NCBI GenBank assembly: GCA_023664865.1
Contig: JAMPEU010000012.1
Coordinates: forward strand, 41,080-105,079
Direction: 5' to 3'
Origin: Butyrivibrio sp.
GTDB lineage: Bacteria; Bacillota; Clostridia; Lachnospirales; Lachnospiraceae
DNA: 64,000 nucleotides
This document shows positions 8,445-16,905 of this stretch, piece after piece (position 1 is the first letter of the stretch; the number at the start of each line of letters is the position of its first letter). The position numbers and the translations under genes were made by a program. The notes beneath the pieces are model-generated. The model was not told the DNA's origin and ran no database searches. It worked only from the letters and a program-made list of their open reading frames with translations.

Positions 8445-9731
8445 ATGTGTGAAGAAAACAGCAGCAGGATAACGAGGGTTGTAAGGAGATTCTTGAGAGT
8501 CATGCCGCGCAGCCTGACTTTATTGCTAATGATGGCGGGGGTTATATTAATTACTCTTAACGCATACGCTAAGGAAGGTAACGGTAAAGAGGAATTACAG
8601 CTCTATTCTCAGTCAGCGGTACTTCTTGATGCCGATTCCGGCAGGATTCTATATGGAAAAAATGAAAAAGAGATACTTCCCATGGCGAGTACGACTAAAA
8701 TAATGACATGCATCCTGGCGCTGGAATATGGAAATATGGACGATATCGTTGAAGTTTCCGCCGATGCCGAAAGCATGCCGAAAGTCAAGCTTTATATGCG
8801 TCAGGGGGAACAGTACAGGCTTGGTGATTTGCTATATTCGCTTATGCTTGAGTCGCATAATGACTCGGCGATAGCCATAGCGGAGGCAGTCGGCGGGAGT
8901 GTGGAAGAGTTTGCAGCCATGATGAACCAAAAGGCGAGGGACATAGGCTGCTATGATACGTTTTTTATCACGCCTAACGGATTAGACGCTACTGTGGGCG
9001 AAACAGGGAAGATACACTCTACGACGGCAGCAGACCTTGCCAAAATCATGGCTTATTGTGTGACGGATTCAGAGGCGAAGGAAGATTTTCTTGCCATTAC
9101 GCAGACTAGGGAATATGACTTTTGTGATTTAAGCGGTGCGCGCAGCTTTCACTGCAATAACCATAACAGTTTCTTAGGTATGATGGACGAAGCATTGTCC
9201 GGTAAAACAGGCTTTACCAATAAGGCGGGGTACTGCTATGTAGGAGCCATTGAAAGCGAAGGCAGGGTATATACAGTGGCGCTGCTTGCCTGCGGCTGGC
9301 CGAATAATAAGACATATAAATGGAGCGATATGAAGAAACTTGCGCAGTACGGCATGGATAACTTTGAATATCGGGATATCTATGAAGACCTAAGTTTCAA
9401 TGACATTCCCGTTATAAACGGCATTGCGGGAAAAGACGCCACGCCGTATGACAATGCTTTTGTCAAAGTCGCGTTTGAGGAGCCGTCTGATAAAAGTCTG
9501 CGTTATCTTCTTAGCAGTGATGATAAAGTAGAAGTAAAGAGCAGTATAGCCGATAAGCTTGAAGCCCCGGTACATTCCGGTGAGAATGTAGGTCAGGTGT
9601 CGTATTATTTAAATGGTGAACTTATCAAGTCATATGCCGTAGTTACGACACATGAAGTTGAAAAAACAGACTATTTATGGACGCTAAAATATATATTACG
9701 GCTTTATTTTCATATATTTACAGATTTTTGA
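8445..9731 (+). CDS. Second D-Ala-D-Ala carboxypeptidase (DacF/DacB-like, S11 family)
   Basis: The S11 motifs are STTK at 82-85, SHN at 137-139 and KTG at 254-256. A signal or anchor segment spans roughly residues 22-42, and a hydrophobic C-terminal stretch probably attaches the protein to the membrane. At 428 residues it is slightly longer than the upstream paralogue. Placement right after scpAB recalls the Bacillus scpA-scpB-dacB order, so a role in spore cortex or septal wall is plausible but inferred. The RBS before ATG 8445 is weak. Confidence 0.88.
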   Translation: MCEENSSRITRVVRRFLRVMPRSLTLLLMMAGVILITLNAYAKEGNGKEELQLYSQSAVLLDADSGRILYGKNEKEILPMASTTKIMTCILALEYGNMDDIVEVSADAESMPKVKLYMRQGEQYRLGDLLYSLMLESHNDSAIAIAEAVGGSVEEFAAMMNQKARDIGCYDTFFITPNGLDATVGETGKIHSTTAADLAKIMAYCVTDSEAKEDFLAITQTREYDFCDLSGARSFHCNNHNSFLGMMDEALSGKTGFTNKAGYCYVGAIESEGRVYTVALLACGWPNNKTYKWSDMKKLAQYGMDNFEYRDIYEDLSFNDIPVINGIAGKDATPYDNAFVKVAFEEPSDKSLRYLLSSDDKVEVKSSIADKLEAPVHSGENVGQVSYYLNGELIKSYAVVTTHEVEKTDYLWTLKYILRLYFHIFTDF

Positions 9732-9773
9732 AAATAAAACTAGTCGATTTCACTAATATATGGTAAACTATAG

Positions 9774-9791
9774 TGTGTGCCTTATGCACAC
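9774..9791. promoter_or_regulatory. Perfect inverted repeat ahead of the carboxyltransferase operon
   Basis: GTGTGC-CTTAT-GCACAC sits 47 bp before the first operon gene, just downstream of a TAAACT that could be a -10 element. It could be a leader hairpin or an operator for one of the regulators that follow the operon. Confidence 0.35.
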
Positions 9792-9837
9792 CATAAAATG
9801 TTATTATTTTTTAGTAAGATAAATGGAGGGCTGAAAA

Positions 9838-11265
9838 ATGAGTACAAATTCTCAAGCGAGTCAAAGAATCAATGCTTTGCTCGATGAAAACAGTTTCGTT
9901 GAGATTGGCGCACTTGTTAGCGCAAGGGCAACAGATTTCAACCTGAAACAAACGGAAACTCCTTCAGACGGTGTTATCACCGGATATGGAGTGATTGACG
10001 GCAATCTTGTGTATGTATACAGCCAGGATGCTTCCGTATTAAACGGAACCGTCGGCGAAATGCACGCTAAGAAGATTGCAAACCTCTATGACTTGGCTAT
10101 GAAGATGGGCGCGCCTGTTATAGGGCTGCTTGATTCTGCCGGTCTTAGGCTGCAGGAAGCGACCGACGCTTTGAATGCGTTTGGTGAGATTTACTTTAAA
10201 CAAACCTTAGCTTCCGGCGTGATTCCACAGATTACCGCGGTTTTTGGAACCTGCGGAGGTGGACTTGCCCTTGTTCCGGGGCTGACTGATTTTACGTTTA
10301 TGGAGGCTGACAAGGCGAAGTTATTCGTTAATGCGCCCAACACCCTTGACGGAAACGTAATCTCGAAATGTGATACGAGCGCGGCAGCGTTCCAGAGTGA
10401 GAAAACAGGCAACATTGACGTTGTTGCAGATGAAGCGTCCATACTTGCACAGATTAGACAGCTTGTATCGATGCTTCCGGCTAATAATGAAGATATCGCT
10501 ATATCGGACTGCACAGACGACTTAAACAGAGGCTGTCCGGATATTGCAGCATGTGTGGGCGATACATCGGTTGCGTTGTCACGCATTGCTGATGATGGAG
10601 TATTTTTTGAAGCAAAACAGAACTATGCAAAGGATATGGTTGTAGGATTTATGAAGCTTAACGGAGCGACTATTGGCGCAGTAGCAAACCGTACCGAAGT
10701 CTATGACGAAAACGGCGAAGTTACCGAGAAGTTTGATGCGGTTATTTCAGAGGGCGGCGCGCAGAAAGCGGCACGTTTCATCAATTTCTGCGACGCATTT
10801 GAGATTCCGGTATTGTCTTTAACGAATGTAAAAGGTTTCCTTGCGGACAAATGCTCCGAGAGAAGGATTGCTAAAGCGGCGGCAAAGCTTACATACGCAT
10901 TTGCCAGCGCAACCGTTCCGAAAGTAAACGTAATAATCGGAAAGGCATACGGAAGTGCGTATACAGTAATGAATTCTAAAGCGATTGGCGCGGATATTAC
11001 AATGGCGTGGCCTGATGCGGAAATTGGAACTATGGACGCGTCTCTTGCCGCGAAGATTATCTGCGACGGTCAGGGCGCAGACGCTATTGATGCCTGCGCA
11101 AAGGAATATGCGGCTTTGCAGAATAATGTGACAAGCGCGGCAAGAAGAGGATATGTAGACCAGATTATCGAGCCTGTGGACACCAGAAAATATGTTATCG
11201 GAGCTTTTGAGATGTTAGCTTCAAAGAGTGAAGGCCGTCCGGAGAAAAAACACGGTACAGTTTAG
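9838..11265 (+). CDS. CoA-type carboxyltransferase (MmdA / transcarboxylase 12S-like)
   Basis: This belongs to the crotonase-fold carboxyltransferase family (propionyl-CoA carboxylase beta, methylmalonyl-CoA decarboxylase alpha, transcarboxylase 12S). Evidence is the N-terminal block with GVITGYGVIDG, the oxyanion-hole glycines in FGTCGGGLALVPG and the second-domain KAYGSAYTVMNSK. It would move CO2 between an acyl-CoA and biotin. The length (475) is a little short for the family (about 510). It opens an operon with OadG-like, biotin carrier, sodium-pump beta and pyruvate-type carboxyltransferase genes, so it probably shares their biotin carrier. The acyl-CoA substrate is not determined by sequence. 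Confidence 0.85.
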   Translation: MSTNSQASQRINALLDENSFVEIGALVSARATDFNLKQTETPSDGVITGYGVIDGNLVYVYSQDASVLNGTVGEMHAKKIANLYDLAMKMGAPVIGLLDSAGLRLQEATDALNAFGEIYFKQTLASGVIPQITAVFGTCGGGLALVPGLTDFTFMEADKAKLFVNAPNTLDGNVISKCDTSAAAFQSEKTGNIDVVADEASILAQIRQLVSMLPANNEDIAISDCTDDLNRGCPDIAACVGDTSVALSRIADDGVFFEAKQNYAKDMVVGFMKLNGATIGAVANRTEVYDENGEVTEKFDAVISEGGAQKAARFINFCDAFEIPVLSLTNVKGFLADKCSERRIAKAAAKLTYAFASATVPKVNVIIGKAYGSAYTVMNSKAIGADITMAWPDAEIGTMDASLAAKIICDGQGADAIDACAKEYAALQNNVTSAARRGYVDQIIEPVDTRKYVIGAFEMLASKSEGRPEKKHGTV

Positions 11266-11282
11266 AAAGGATGATACTTAAT

Positions 11283-12041
11283 ATGAAAAAATTATTAATA
11301 GTATTAGGTATAATTACCTGTATGGCAGGTCTGACGGCATGTGGCAGTAAGGAGTCTGAACAGCCGGCAGATAACGTTATTCCGAATGACGTTGCAATGG
11401 AGATAATTGCATCGTATGCCGAAGAACTTAACGGTATAGCGGGAGAAAGCGATCCTCTTGCTATTGCGGCGCCATATGGACAGGTGCTTGAAGATGCTGT
11501 TACAAGCTGGATGAGTGCGGTCAAAGATATGGGTGATTATATTGAAGTAATGGAGATAGTTGATAACGCTTTACTGTATGAAGCGGATGCAAATGGCATC
11601 TATTTTACAGGCGGAACAATCCATGCCAGACTAAAGGGCAGCAGCCACAATGCGATACTTGAATTTACCTGTGATGATACCGGAATTACCAGTATATCAG
11701 TAAATGTGGAATATTCATTCGGTGAAAGTATGTGGAAGGCATTTTTGAATACTTTGTTGGGCATGGGAACCGTATTTGCAGTATTGATTCTGATAAGCTT
11801 AATCATTGCGGCGTTTGGATTTATTCCTAAGCTGATGGAGAAAAATAAGCCTACGGAAAATAAGTCTGCGGAAAAGAAGGAAGATGCCGTTGTAGCACAG
11901 ATTGCCCAGAGGGAAGAACTTTCAGACGATACTGAGCTTGTAGCGGTAATCGCTGCGGCGATAGCGGCCTATGAGGGCGCAGGTTCTACTGACGGCTTTG
12001 TGGTAAGGTCAATCAGAAAAGCTAAGAACAGTAAATGGTAA
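11283..12041 (+). CDS. oadG: OadG-family sodium pump subunit with lipoprotein signal
   Basis: The C-terminal half is a typical gamma subunit: one membrane segment near residues 160-181, a charged cytoplasmic stretch and the DDTELVAVIAAAIAAYEG motif ending in a basic tail. OadG holds the alpha and beta subunits of Na+-translocating decarboxylases together. Unusually, the N-terminus is a lipoprotein signal with lipobox LTAC (Cys20) and about 130 extracytoplasmic residues before the membrane segment. I prefer ATG 11283 over 11271, since the latter abuts the AGAAAGG site with no spacing. It lies between the two carboxylation partners. Confidence 0.82.
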   Translation: MKKLLIVLGIITCMAGLTACGSKESEQPADNVIPNDVAMEIIASYAEELNGIAGESDPLAIAAPYGQVLEDAVTSWMSAVKDMGDYIEVMEIVDNALLYEADANGIYFTGGTIHARLKGSSHNAILEFTCDDTGITSISVNVEYSFGESMWKAFLNTLLGMGTVFAVLILISLIIAAFGFIPKLMEKNKPTENKSAEKKEDAVVAQIAQREELSDDTELVAVIAAAIAAYEGAGSTDGFVVRSIRKAKNSKW

Positions 12042-12105
12042 GATTACCTGAATAGTTATATTTGTGTATAAATTTACAGATTAAATAAAGATGGAGGAAT
12101 TAAAA

Positions 12106-12480
12106 ATGAAAAATTATACAATTACCGTAAATGGAAGCGTATATGACGTAGTAGTAGAAGAAGGGCAGACAAGCGGAGCTCCTGTAGCAGCAGCTCCTGC
12201 AGCTCCTAAGGCTGCACCGAAGGCGGCTCCTAAGGCAGCAGCGCCCGCAGCTGGCGGCGCGGCAGGAAACGTTAAGATTGAAGCAGGAGCAGCCGGCAAG
12301 GTATTTAAATTGGAAGCAAGCGTAGGGCAGGCAGTAAAGAAGGGCGACGCTGTTGTAATTCTTGAGGCAATGAAGATGGAAATCCCTGTTGTTGCTCCTC
12401 AGGACGGTACTGTAGCAAGCATCAACGTAGCAGTAGGCGACGCTGTTGAGGCAGGCGCGTTACTTGCTACCTTGAACTGA
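12106..12480 (+). CDS. Biotin carboxyl carrier protein (transcarboxylase 1.3S / OadA biotin domain-like)
   Basis: The carrier accepts CO2 on biotin and shuttles it between carboxyltransferases and the membrane pump. The biotinyl lysine is K90 in EAMKM, in a canonical lipoyl/biotinyl fold. Residues 23-55 are an Ala/Pro/Lys-rich flexible linker. I chose ATG 12106, which has GGAGGAAT just upstream; an in-frame ATG at 12091 would place the Shine-Dalgarno inside the gene. The 124-residue length is normal for a free carrier. Confidence 0.93.
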   Translation: MKNYTITVNGSVYDVVVEEGQTSGAPVAAAPAAPKAAPKAAPKAAAPAAGGAAGNVKIEAGAAGKVFKLEASVGQAVKKGDAVVILEAMKMEIPVVAPQDGTVASINVAVGDAVEAGALLATLN

Positions 12481-12533
12481 TTGTTTGATAGCGGTATTTT
12501 TGAATTTGTATAATTACGACAGGAGGTAAAAAC

Positions 12534-13682
12534 ATGGATTATATAGCAAATACGCTATCCAATCTTATTCACCAGACGGCATTTTTTAATCTTGACGTGC
12601 GAAACTATATAATGATTGTGATAGCTTTGGGATTCCTATTTCTTGCTATCAAATTTGAATTTGAACCGCTTTTGCTGGTTCCCATATCATTTGGTATGCT
12701 GCTTGTCAATATCTATCCCGATATTATGGCGGCGTACGGTGAAGGCGGCGCCGGCGGCGGCTTACTGTATTATTTCTATAAACTTGATGAGTGGGCGATT
12801 CTGCCGTCACTTATCTTTATGGGCGTCGGAGCGATGACCGACTTTGGACCGCTTATTGCTAATCCAAAGAGTTTTCTGCTTGGTGCAGCGGCACAGTTTG
12901 GTATTTTTGGCGCATATTTTGCAGCAATAGCTATGGGATTTAATGATAAGGCGGCAGCCGCAATCTCCATAATCGGCGGTGCGGACGGTCCTACATCTAT
13001 CTTTCTTGCTACCAAGCTGCAGCAGACCACGCTGCTTGGACCGATTGCGGTTGCGGCATATTCATATATGTCGCTTGTGCCGATTATTCAGCCGCCCATT
13101 ATGAAGCTTCTTACGACTAAGAAGGAAAGACAGATTAAAATGGCGCAGCTTCGTCCGGTTACAAAGTTGGAGAGAATCTTATTCCCTATCGTTGTTACGA
13201 TAGTCGTATCCCTGATTCTTCCTACCACGGCTCCGCTTATCGGTATGCTTATGTTAGGCAACCTTTTCAGGGAGTCGGGAGTTGTAAGACAGTTGACCGA
13301 GACAGCGTCAAATGCGCTTATGTATATCGTAGTTATTATTCTGGGTACATCTGTAGGCGCAACGACAAGCGGAGAAGCTTTCTTAAATGCAGATACCTTA
13401 AAAATCGTAGCGCTTGGCTTGATTGCCTTTGCCTTTGGAACCGCAATGGGCGTATTGTTTGGTAAGCTGATGTGCATACTTACAAAAGGCGCGGTCAATC
13501 CGCTTATCGGTTCGGCAGGCGTTTCGGCTGTTCCTATGGCGGCGAGGGTTTCACAGAAAGTCGGTGCGGAAGAAGATCCTACCAACTTCCTGCTTATGCA
13601 CGCTATGGGACCTAACGTAGCGGGCGTAATAGGTACGGCAGTAGCCGCAGGAACATTTATGGCAGTATTCGGAGTATTCTGA
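12534..13682 (+). CDS. oadB: Na+-translocating decarboxylase beta subunit
   Basis: This 382-residue integral membrane protein carries the OadB/MmdB/GcdB signatures: GADGPTSIF near residue 150, the SAGVSAVPMAARV segment near 335 and the ending HAMGPNVAGVIGTAVAAG. It decarboxylates carboxybiotin and exports Na+. At least nine hydrophobic segments are visible. RBS is AGGAGG. It couples the soluble carboxyltransferases encoded on either side to a sodium gradient. Confidence 0.94.
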   Translation: MDYIANTLSNLIHQTAFFNLDVRNYIMIVIALGFLFLAIKFEFEPLLLVPISFGMLLVNIYPDIMAAYGEGGAGGGLLYYFYKLDEWAILPSLIFMGVGAMTDFGPLIANPKSFLLGAAAQFGIFGAYFAAIAMGFNDKAAAAISIIGGADGPTSIFLATKLQQTTLLGPIAVAAYSYMSLVPIIQPPIMKLLTTKKERQIKMAQLRPVTKLERILFPIVVTIVVSLILPTTAPLIGMLMLGNLFRESGVVRQLTETASNALMYIVVIILGTSVGATTSGEAFLNADTLKIVALGLIAFAFGTAMGVLFGKLMCILTKGAVNPLIGSAGVSAVPMAARVSQKVGAEEDPTNFLLMHAMGPNVAGVIGTAVAAGTFMAVFGVF

Positions 13683-13692
13683 TATTAAATAT

Positions 13693-13738
13693 GGAGGGAA
13701 TTTCTAAAGCTTTGAAGTGTATGGCTTAAGAATTTCCA
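13693..13738 (+). other. Intercistronic hairpin between oadB and the 5S-like gene
   Basis: GGAATTTCT and AGAATTTCC pair with a single central mismatch around a 27 nt loop. There is no T-tract, so termination is unlikely. It may set mRNA processing or differential stability within the operon. Confidence 0.35.
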
Positions 13739-13786
13739 TGTTTCGTATTATATAATGGATTATATAAAATATAGGAGGAAATAGAA

Positions 13787-15214
13787 ATGGCAGAACAGGT
13801 TAAAAAACCGATTGGAATCATGGAAACCGTTCTTCGTGATGCGCATCAGTCTTTGATTGCAACAAGAATGCCTACCGAGATAATGCTTCCAATCGTAGAG
13901 AAAATGGATAAAGTAGGTTATCATGCAGTAGAGTGCTGGGGCGGTGCAACGTTTGACGCATCACTTCGTTTCCTGAAAGAAGATCCTTGGGATAGGCTCA
14001 GAAAGTTAAGGGACGGATTCAAGAACACCAAATTGCAGATGCTTTTCAGAGGTCAGAATATTCTGGGATACAGACCGTATGCGGACGACGTGGTAGACAG
14101 TTTCGTAGAGAAATCTATTGCAAACGGTATTGATATTATCCGTATTTTTGACTGTCTGAATGATTTGAGGAACTTACAGGAAGCAGTAAATGCTACCAAT
14201 AAGATAAAGGCAAGAGAAGGCAGAGGACATGCGCAGGTAGCCCTTTCCTATACGCTTGGCGACGCATACACAATGGAATATTGGATGGATATGGCGAAGA
14301 AGATTGAAGAAATGGGCGCTGATTCCATCTGTATCAAGGATATGGCGGGACTTTTGGTTCCTTATAAGGCAGCCGAGATGATTTCATCAATGAAGTCAGC
14401 AACCAAACTTCCGATTCAGCTCCATACACACTATACTTCCGGCGTAGCGGGCATGACTTATCTTAAGGCGGTAGAGGCAGGAGTTGACGTTATCGACTGT
14501 GCTATCTCTCCGTTTGCAATGGGTACGTCGCAGCCGGCAACTGAGGTTATGGTAGAGACCTTTAAGGGAACTCCTTATGATACGGGATATGACCAGAACC
14601 TTTTGGCGGAAATTGCAGATTACTTCAGACCTTACAGAGACAAATGCCTTGCTGACGGTCTGCTTAATCCTAAGGTTATGGGCGTGGATATCAAGACATT
14701 GTTATATCAGGTGCCGGGCGGCATGCTTTCCAATATGGTAAGCCAGTTGAAAGAGCAGAACGCAGAAGACAGATACTATGATGTTTTGAAGGAAATCCCT
14801 GAGGTTAGGAAAGACTTGGGCGAGCCGCCGCTTGTTACACCTTCCTCACAGATAGTAGGCACTCAGGCAGTATTCAATGTACTTATGGGTGAAAGATATA
14901 AGATGGCGACTAAGGAGACTAAGGCGGTTCTTCGCGGTGAGTACGGACAGACCGTAAAACCTATGAATCAGGAAGTAATCGACAAGGTTATTCCGGGCGA
15001 AGAGAGAATTACCTGCCGTCCGGCGGACTTAATTGAGAACGAGATGGATAAGCTTGAAGGAGAAATGAAGGAATGGAAACAGCAGGATGAAGACGTATTG
15101 TCATACGCCCTGTTCCCGCAGGTAGCAACCGACTTCTTTAAATATCGTCAGGCTCAGCAGGAAAAAGTGGATATGACTCAGGCGGATACTAAGAATGCGG
15201 CGTATCCTGTTTAA
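13787..15214 (+). CDS. oadA: Pyruvate/oxaloacetate-type carboxyltransferase (OadA / transcarboxylase 5S-like)
   Basis: The TIM-barrel carboxyltransferase signature LRDAHQSL occurs at residues 16-23, with the metal-binding LHTHYTSG motif near residue 208 and the conserved substrate Lys region IKDMAGLL. It exchanges CO2 between oxaloacetate/pyruvate and biotin. At 475 residues it ends before a biotin domain, so it must use the separate carrier at 12106. RBS is AGGAGG and a strong terminator follows, ending the operon. Confidence 0.92.
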   Translation: MAEQVKKPIGIMETVLRDAHQSLIATRMPTEIMLPIVEKMDKVGYHAVECWGGATFDASLRFLKEDPWDRLRKLRDGFKNTKLQMLFRGQNILGYRPYADDVVDSFVEKSIANGIDIIRIFDCLNDLRNLQEAVNATNKIKAREGRGHAQVALSYTLGDAYTMEYWMDMAKKIEEMGADSICIKDMAGLLVPYKAAEMISSMKSATKLPIQLHTHYTSGVAGMTYLKAVEAGVDVIDCAISPFAMGTSQPATEVMVETFKGTPYDTGYDQNLLAEIADYFRPYRDKCLADGLLNPKVMGVDIKTLLYQVPGGMLSNMVSQLKEQNAEDRYYDVLKEIPEVRKDLGEPPLVTPSSQIVGTQAVFNVLMGERYKMATKETKAVLRGEYGQTVKPMNQEVIDKVIPGEERITCRPADLIENEMDKLEGEMKEWKQQDEDVLSYALFPQVATDFFKYRQAQQEKVDMTQADTKNAAYPV

Positions 15215-15249
15215 GTAACGTTCGTTATGCAAATCAATAAAATTAATAA

Positions 15250-15284
15250 GGCAGTCGGAAAATTATTTTCCGGCTGCTTTTTAT
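15250..15284 (+). terminator. Terminator closing the carboxyltransferase operon
   Basis: GCAGTCGGAAAA pairs with TTTTCCGGCTGC (one G-T pair) around TTA and is followed by TTTTTAT, 36 bp after the last stop codon. Confidence 0.9.
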
Positions 15285-15308
15285 GCCATACTTTTTGCAA
15301 ATTTTATA

Positions 15309-15338
15309 TTGACTAATGGTATATTGATATATTATAAT
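15309..15338 (+). promoter_or_regulatory. Promoter of the TetR-family gene
   Basis: TTGACT at 15309-15314 and TATAAT at 15333-15338 are 18 bp apart. The palindrome at 15337-15350 overlaps the -10 element and the expected start site. Confidence 0.6.
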
Positions 15339-15350
15339 AACATATGTTAT
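15337..15350. promoter_or_regulatory. Candidate TetR autoregulatory operator
   Basis: ATAACATATGTTAT is a perfect 14 bp palindrome overlapping the -10 box of the adjacent TetR-family gene. This is the typical place for an autorepression site. The link to that protein is inferred from position. Confidence 0.5.
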
Positions 15351-15399
15351 AAAAATAATGGAAACGTAGTCAGTTATTCACAAAGTGAGGAAGTGCGAT

Positions 15400-15945
15400 A
15401 TGGCAAGAAAAGAAACGATAACAAAAACTGATATTTTGAACGCGGCGTTTGAAATGACAAGAGAAGAAGGCTTTGAACATGTGACGGCGAGGACTCTGGC
15501 GGCGAAAGCCGGCTGCTCCACACAGCCGATTTTCAGAGTATACAAGAACATGGAGGAGCTGGGAAAAGAACTGTTTGAACAGGTTATTTCCTATTTTAAT
15601 ACATATTATGAAAATTATCCTAAAAATTATGATACACCGTTTGTAAATTTAGGTCTTGCCTATATCGGTTTTGCTCAGAAAAATCCTAAGTTGTTCAGGC
15701 TTTTGTTTGATTCCGAGAACAGACAGGGAAAGAGCCTGTATGACATCCTAAACGGCACAAACGGAGCAGTAGTAAAAGAGATTAACAGTGCGGCGCAGGG
15801 CGGATGTAAAAATCCAAGTGTTATTTTTATGAAGATGTGGATTTTTATCCACGGTGCGGCATGTATGTCGCTTACGGGAGACTATGACTTGAGTGAAGAA
15901 GAGACTGTATCGCTTCTTGAGGAGGCATACAAATCTTTTATATAA
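15400..15945 (+). CDS. TetR/AcrR family transcriptional regulator
   Basis: The N-terminal helix-turn-helix is clear: ILNAAFEMTREEGFEHVTAR followed by TLAAKAGCSTQPIFRVYKN. The rest is an all-helical ligand-binding domain with no recognisable specificity. I chose ATG 15400 over GTG 15385, since the GTGAGGAAG before it works as its ribosome binding site. Length is 181 residues. It follows the carboxyltransferase operon but has its own promoter and a palindromic candidate operator. Its targets and ligand are unknown. Confidence 0.88.
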   Translation: MARKETITKTDILNAAFEMTREEGFEHVTARTLAAKAGCSTQPIFRVYKNMEELGKELFEQVISYFNTYYENYPKNYDTPFVNLGLAYIGFAQKNPKLFRLLFDSENRQGKSLYDILNGTNGAVVKEINSAAQGGCKNPSVIFMKMWIFIHGAACMSLTGDYDLSEEETVSLLEEAYKSFI

Positions 15946-15981
15946 AAATACAATAAGATTCAGGAAGGGACTGATACCCCG

Positions 15982-16905
15982 ATGGAGAACCGCTACGACA
16001 TTATAACCAGAATTAACGAATATTACAGCAGGATGAGCAAAAGTCAGAAAGCGATTGCGGACTTTGTTTCAGACCATTATAGTCAGGCAGTGTTTATGAC
16101 GGCTGCGAAGATGGGAGAGACGCTGGGGATAAGTGAATCTACCGTTGTACGCTTTGCAGCTTTTATTGGCTACAGCGGATATCCGGATTTTCAAAGGGAC
16201 TTGGAAGACTGGGTGCAGAATAAAATCAATTCCGTACAGCGGATAGGAGCTAAATATGGCAGAAGTTCGCAGTCGGAGATTCTTACTTCGGTCTTGACTG
16301 CGGATATCGAGAAGATAAAAGATACCATAGACAACCTTGACTCTACGGCATTTGAAACAGCAGTTGACATTATTCTGGAAGCTAAGAACGTATACATAAT
16401 GGGCATAAGAAGCTGCGCGCCGCTGGCGGACTTTCTGCAGTTTTATCTGAATATGATAAGAGGGAATGTCATTCTGCTTAGGACGACAAGCGTATCGGAG
16501 ACTTTTGAGCAGATGATAAGAATAGATGAAAACGATGCGATTATCGGCATAAGTTTTCCCAGATATTCCATGCGTACCTTAAAGGCAATGGAGTTTGCAA
16601 ATGATAGGAACGCCAAAGTAATCACAATTACAGACAGCGTACATTCGCCGATGAATCTGTATTCTTCATGCAACCTGCTTGCCAGAAGCGACATGGTGTC
16701 CATAGTCGATTCGCTGGTGGCGCCGTTAAGCCTTATTAACGCGCTGGTGGTGGCAATGTGTCTGAAACGGCCGGAGAATGTGAAAGTAAATTTGAAGAAT
16801 CTGGAATATGCGTGGAACAACTATCAGGTATATCTGAATGATGAGATTAATTTTATAGATGAGGAACCAATGTTATATAATCCTTTGTGGAAAGAAGAGA
16901 AATGA
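15982..16905 (+). CDS. MurR/RpiR family regulator (HTH + SIS)
   Basis: An N-terminal HTH_6 domain (residues 1-77, with MGETLGISESTVVRFAAFIG as recognition region) is joined to a SIS sugar-phosphate binding domain (about 115-260, VYIMGIRSCAPLADFLQFYL and DAIIGISFPRYS). Such proteins respond to phosphorylated sugars or amino sugars. The stop codon overlaps the start of the next gene (ATGA), so the two are cotranscribed with the flavoprotein. The sugar is not evident from context. Confidence 0.92.
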   Translation: MENRYDIITRINEYYSRMSKSQKAIADFVSDHYSQAVFMTAAKMGETLGISESTVVRFAAFIGYSGYPDFQRDLEDWVQNKINSVQRIGAKYGRSSQSEILTSVLTADIEKIKDTIDNLDSTAFETAVDIILEAKNVYIMGIRSCAPLADFLQFYLNMIRGNVILLRTTSVSETFEQMIRIDENDAIIGISFPRYSMRTLKAMEFANDRNAKVITITDSVHSPMNLYSSCNLLARSDMVSIVDSLVAPLSLINALVVAMCLKRPENVKVNLKNLEYAWNNYQVYLNDEINFIDEEPMLYNPLWKEEK

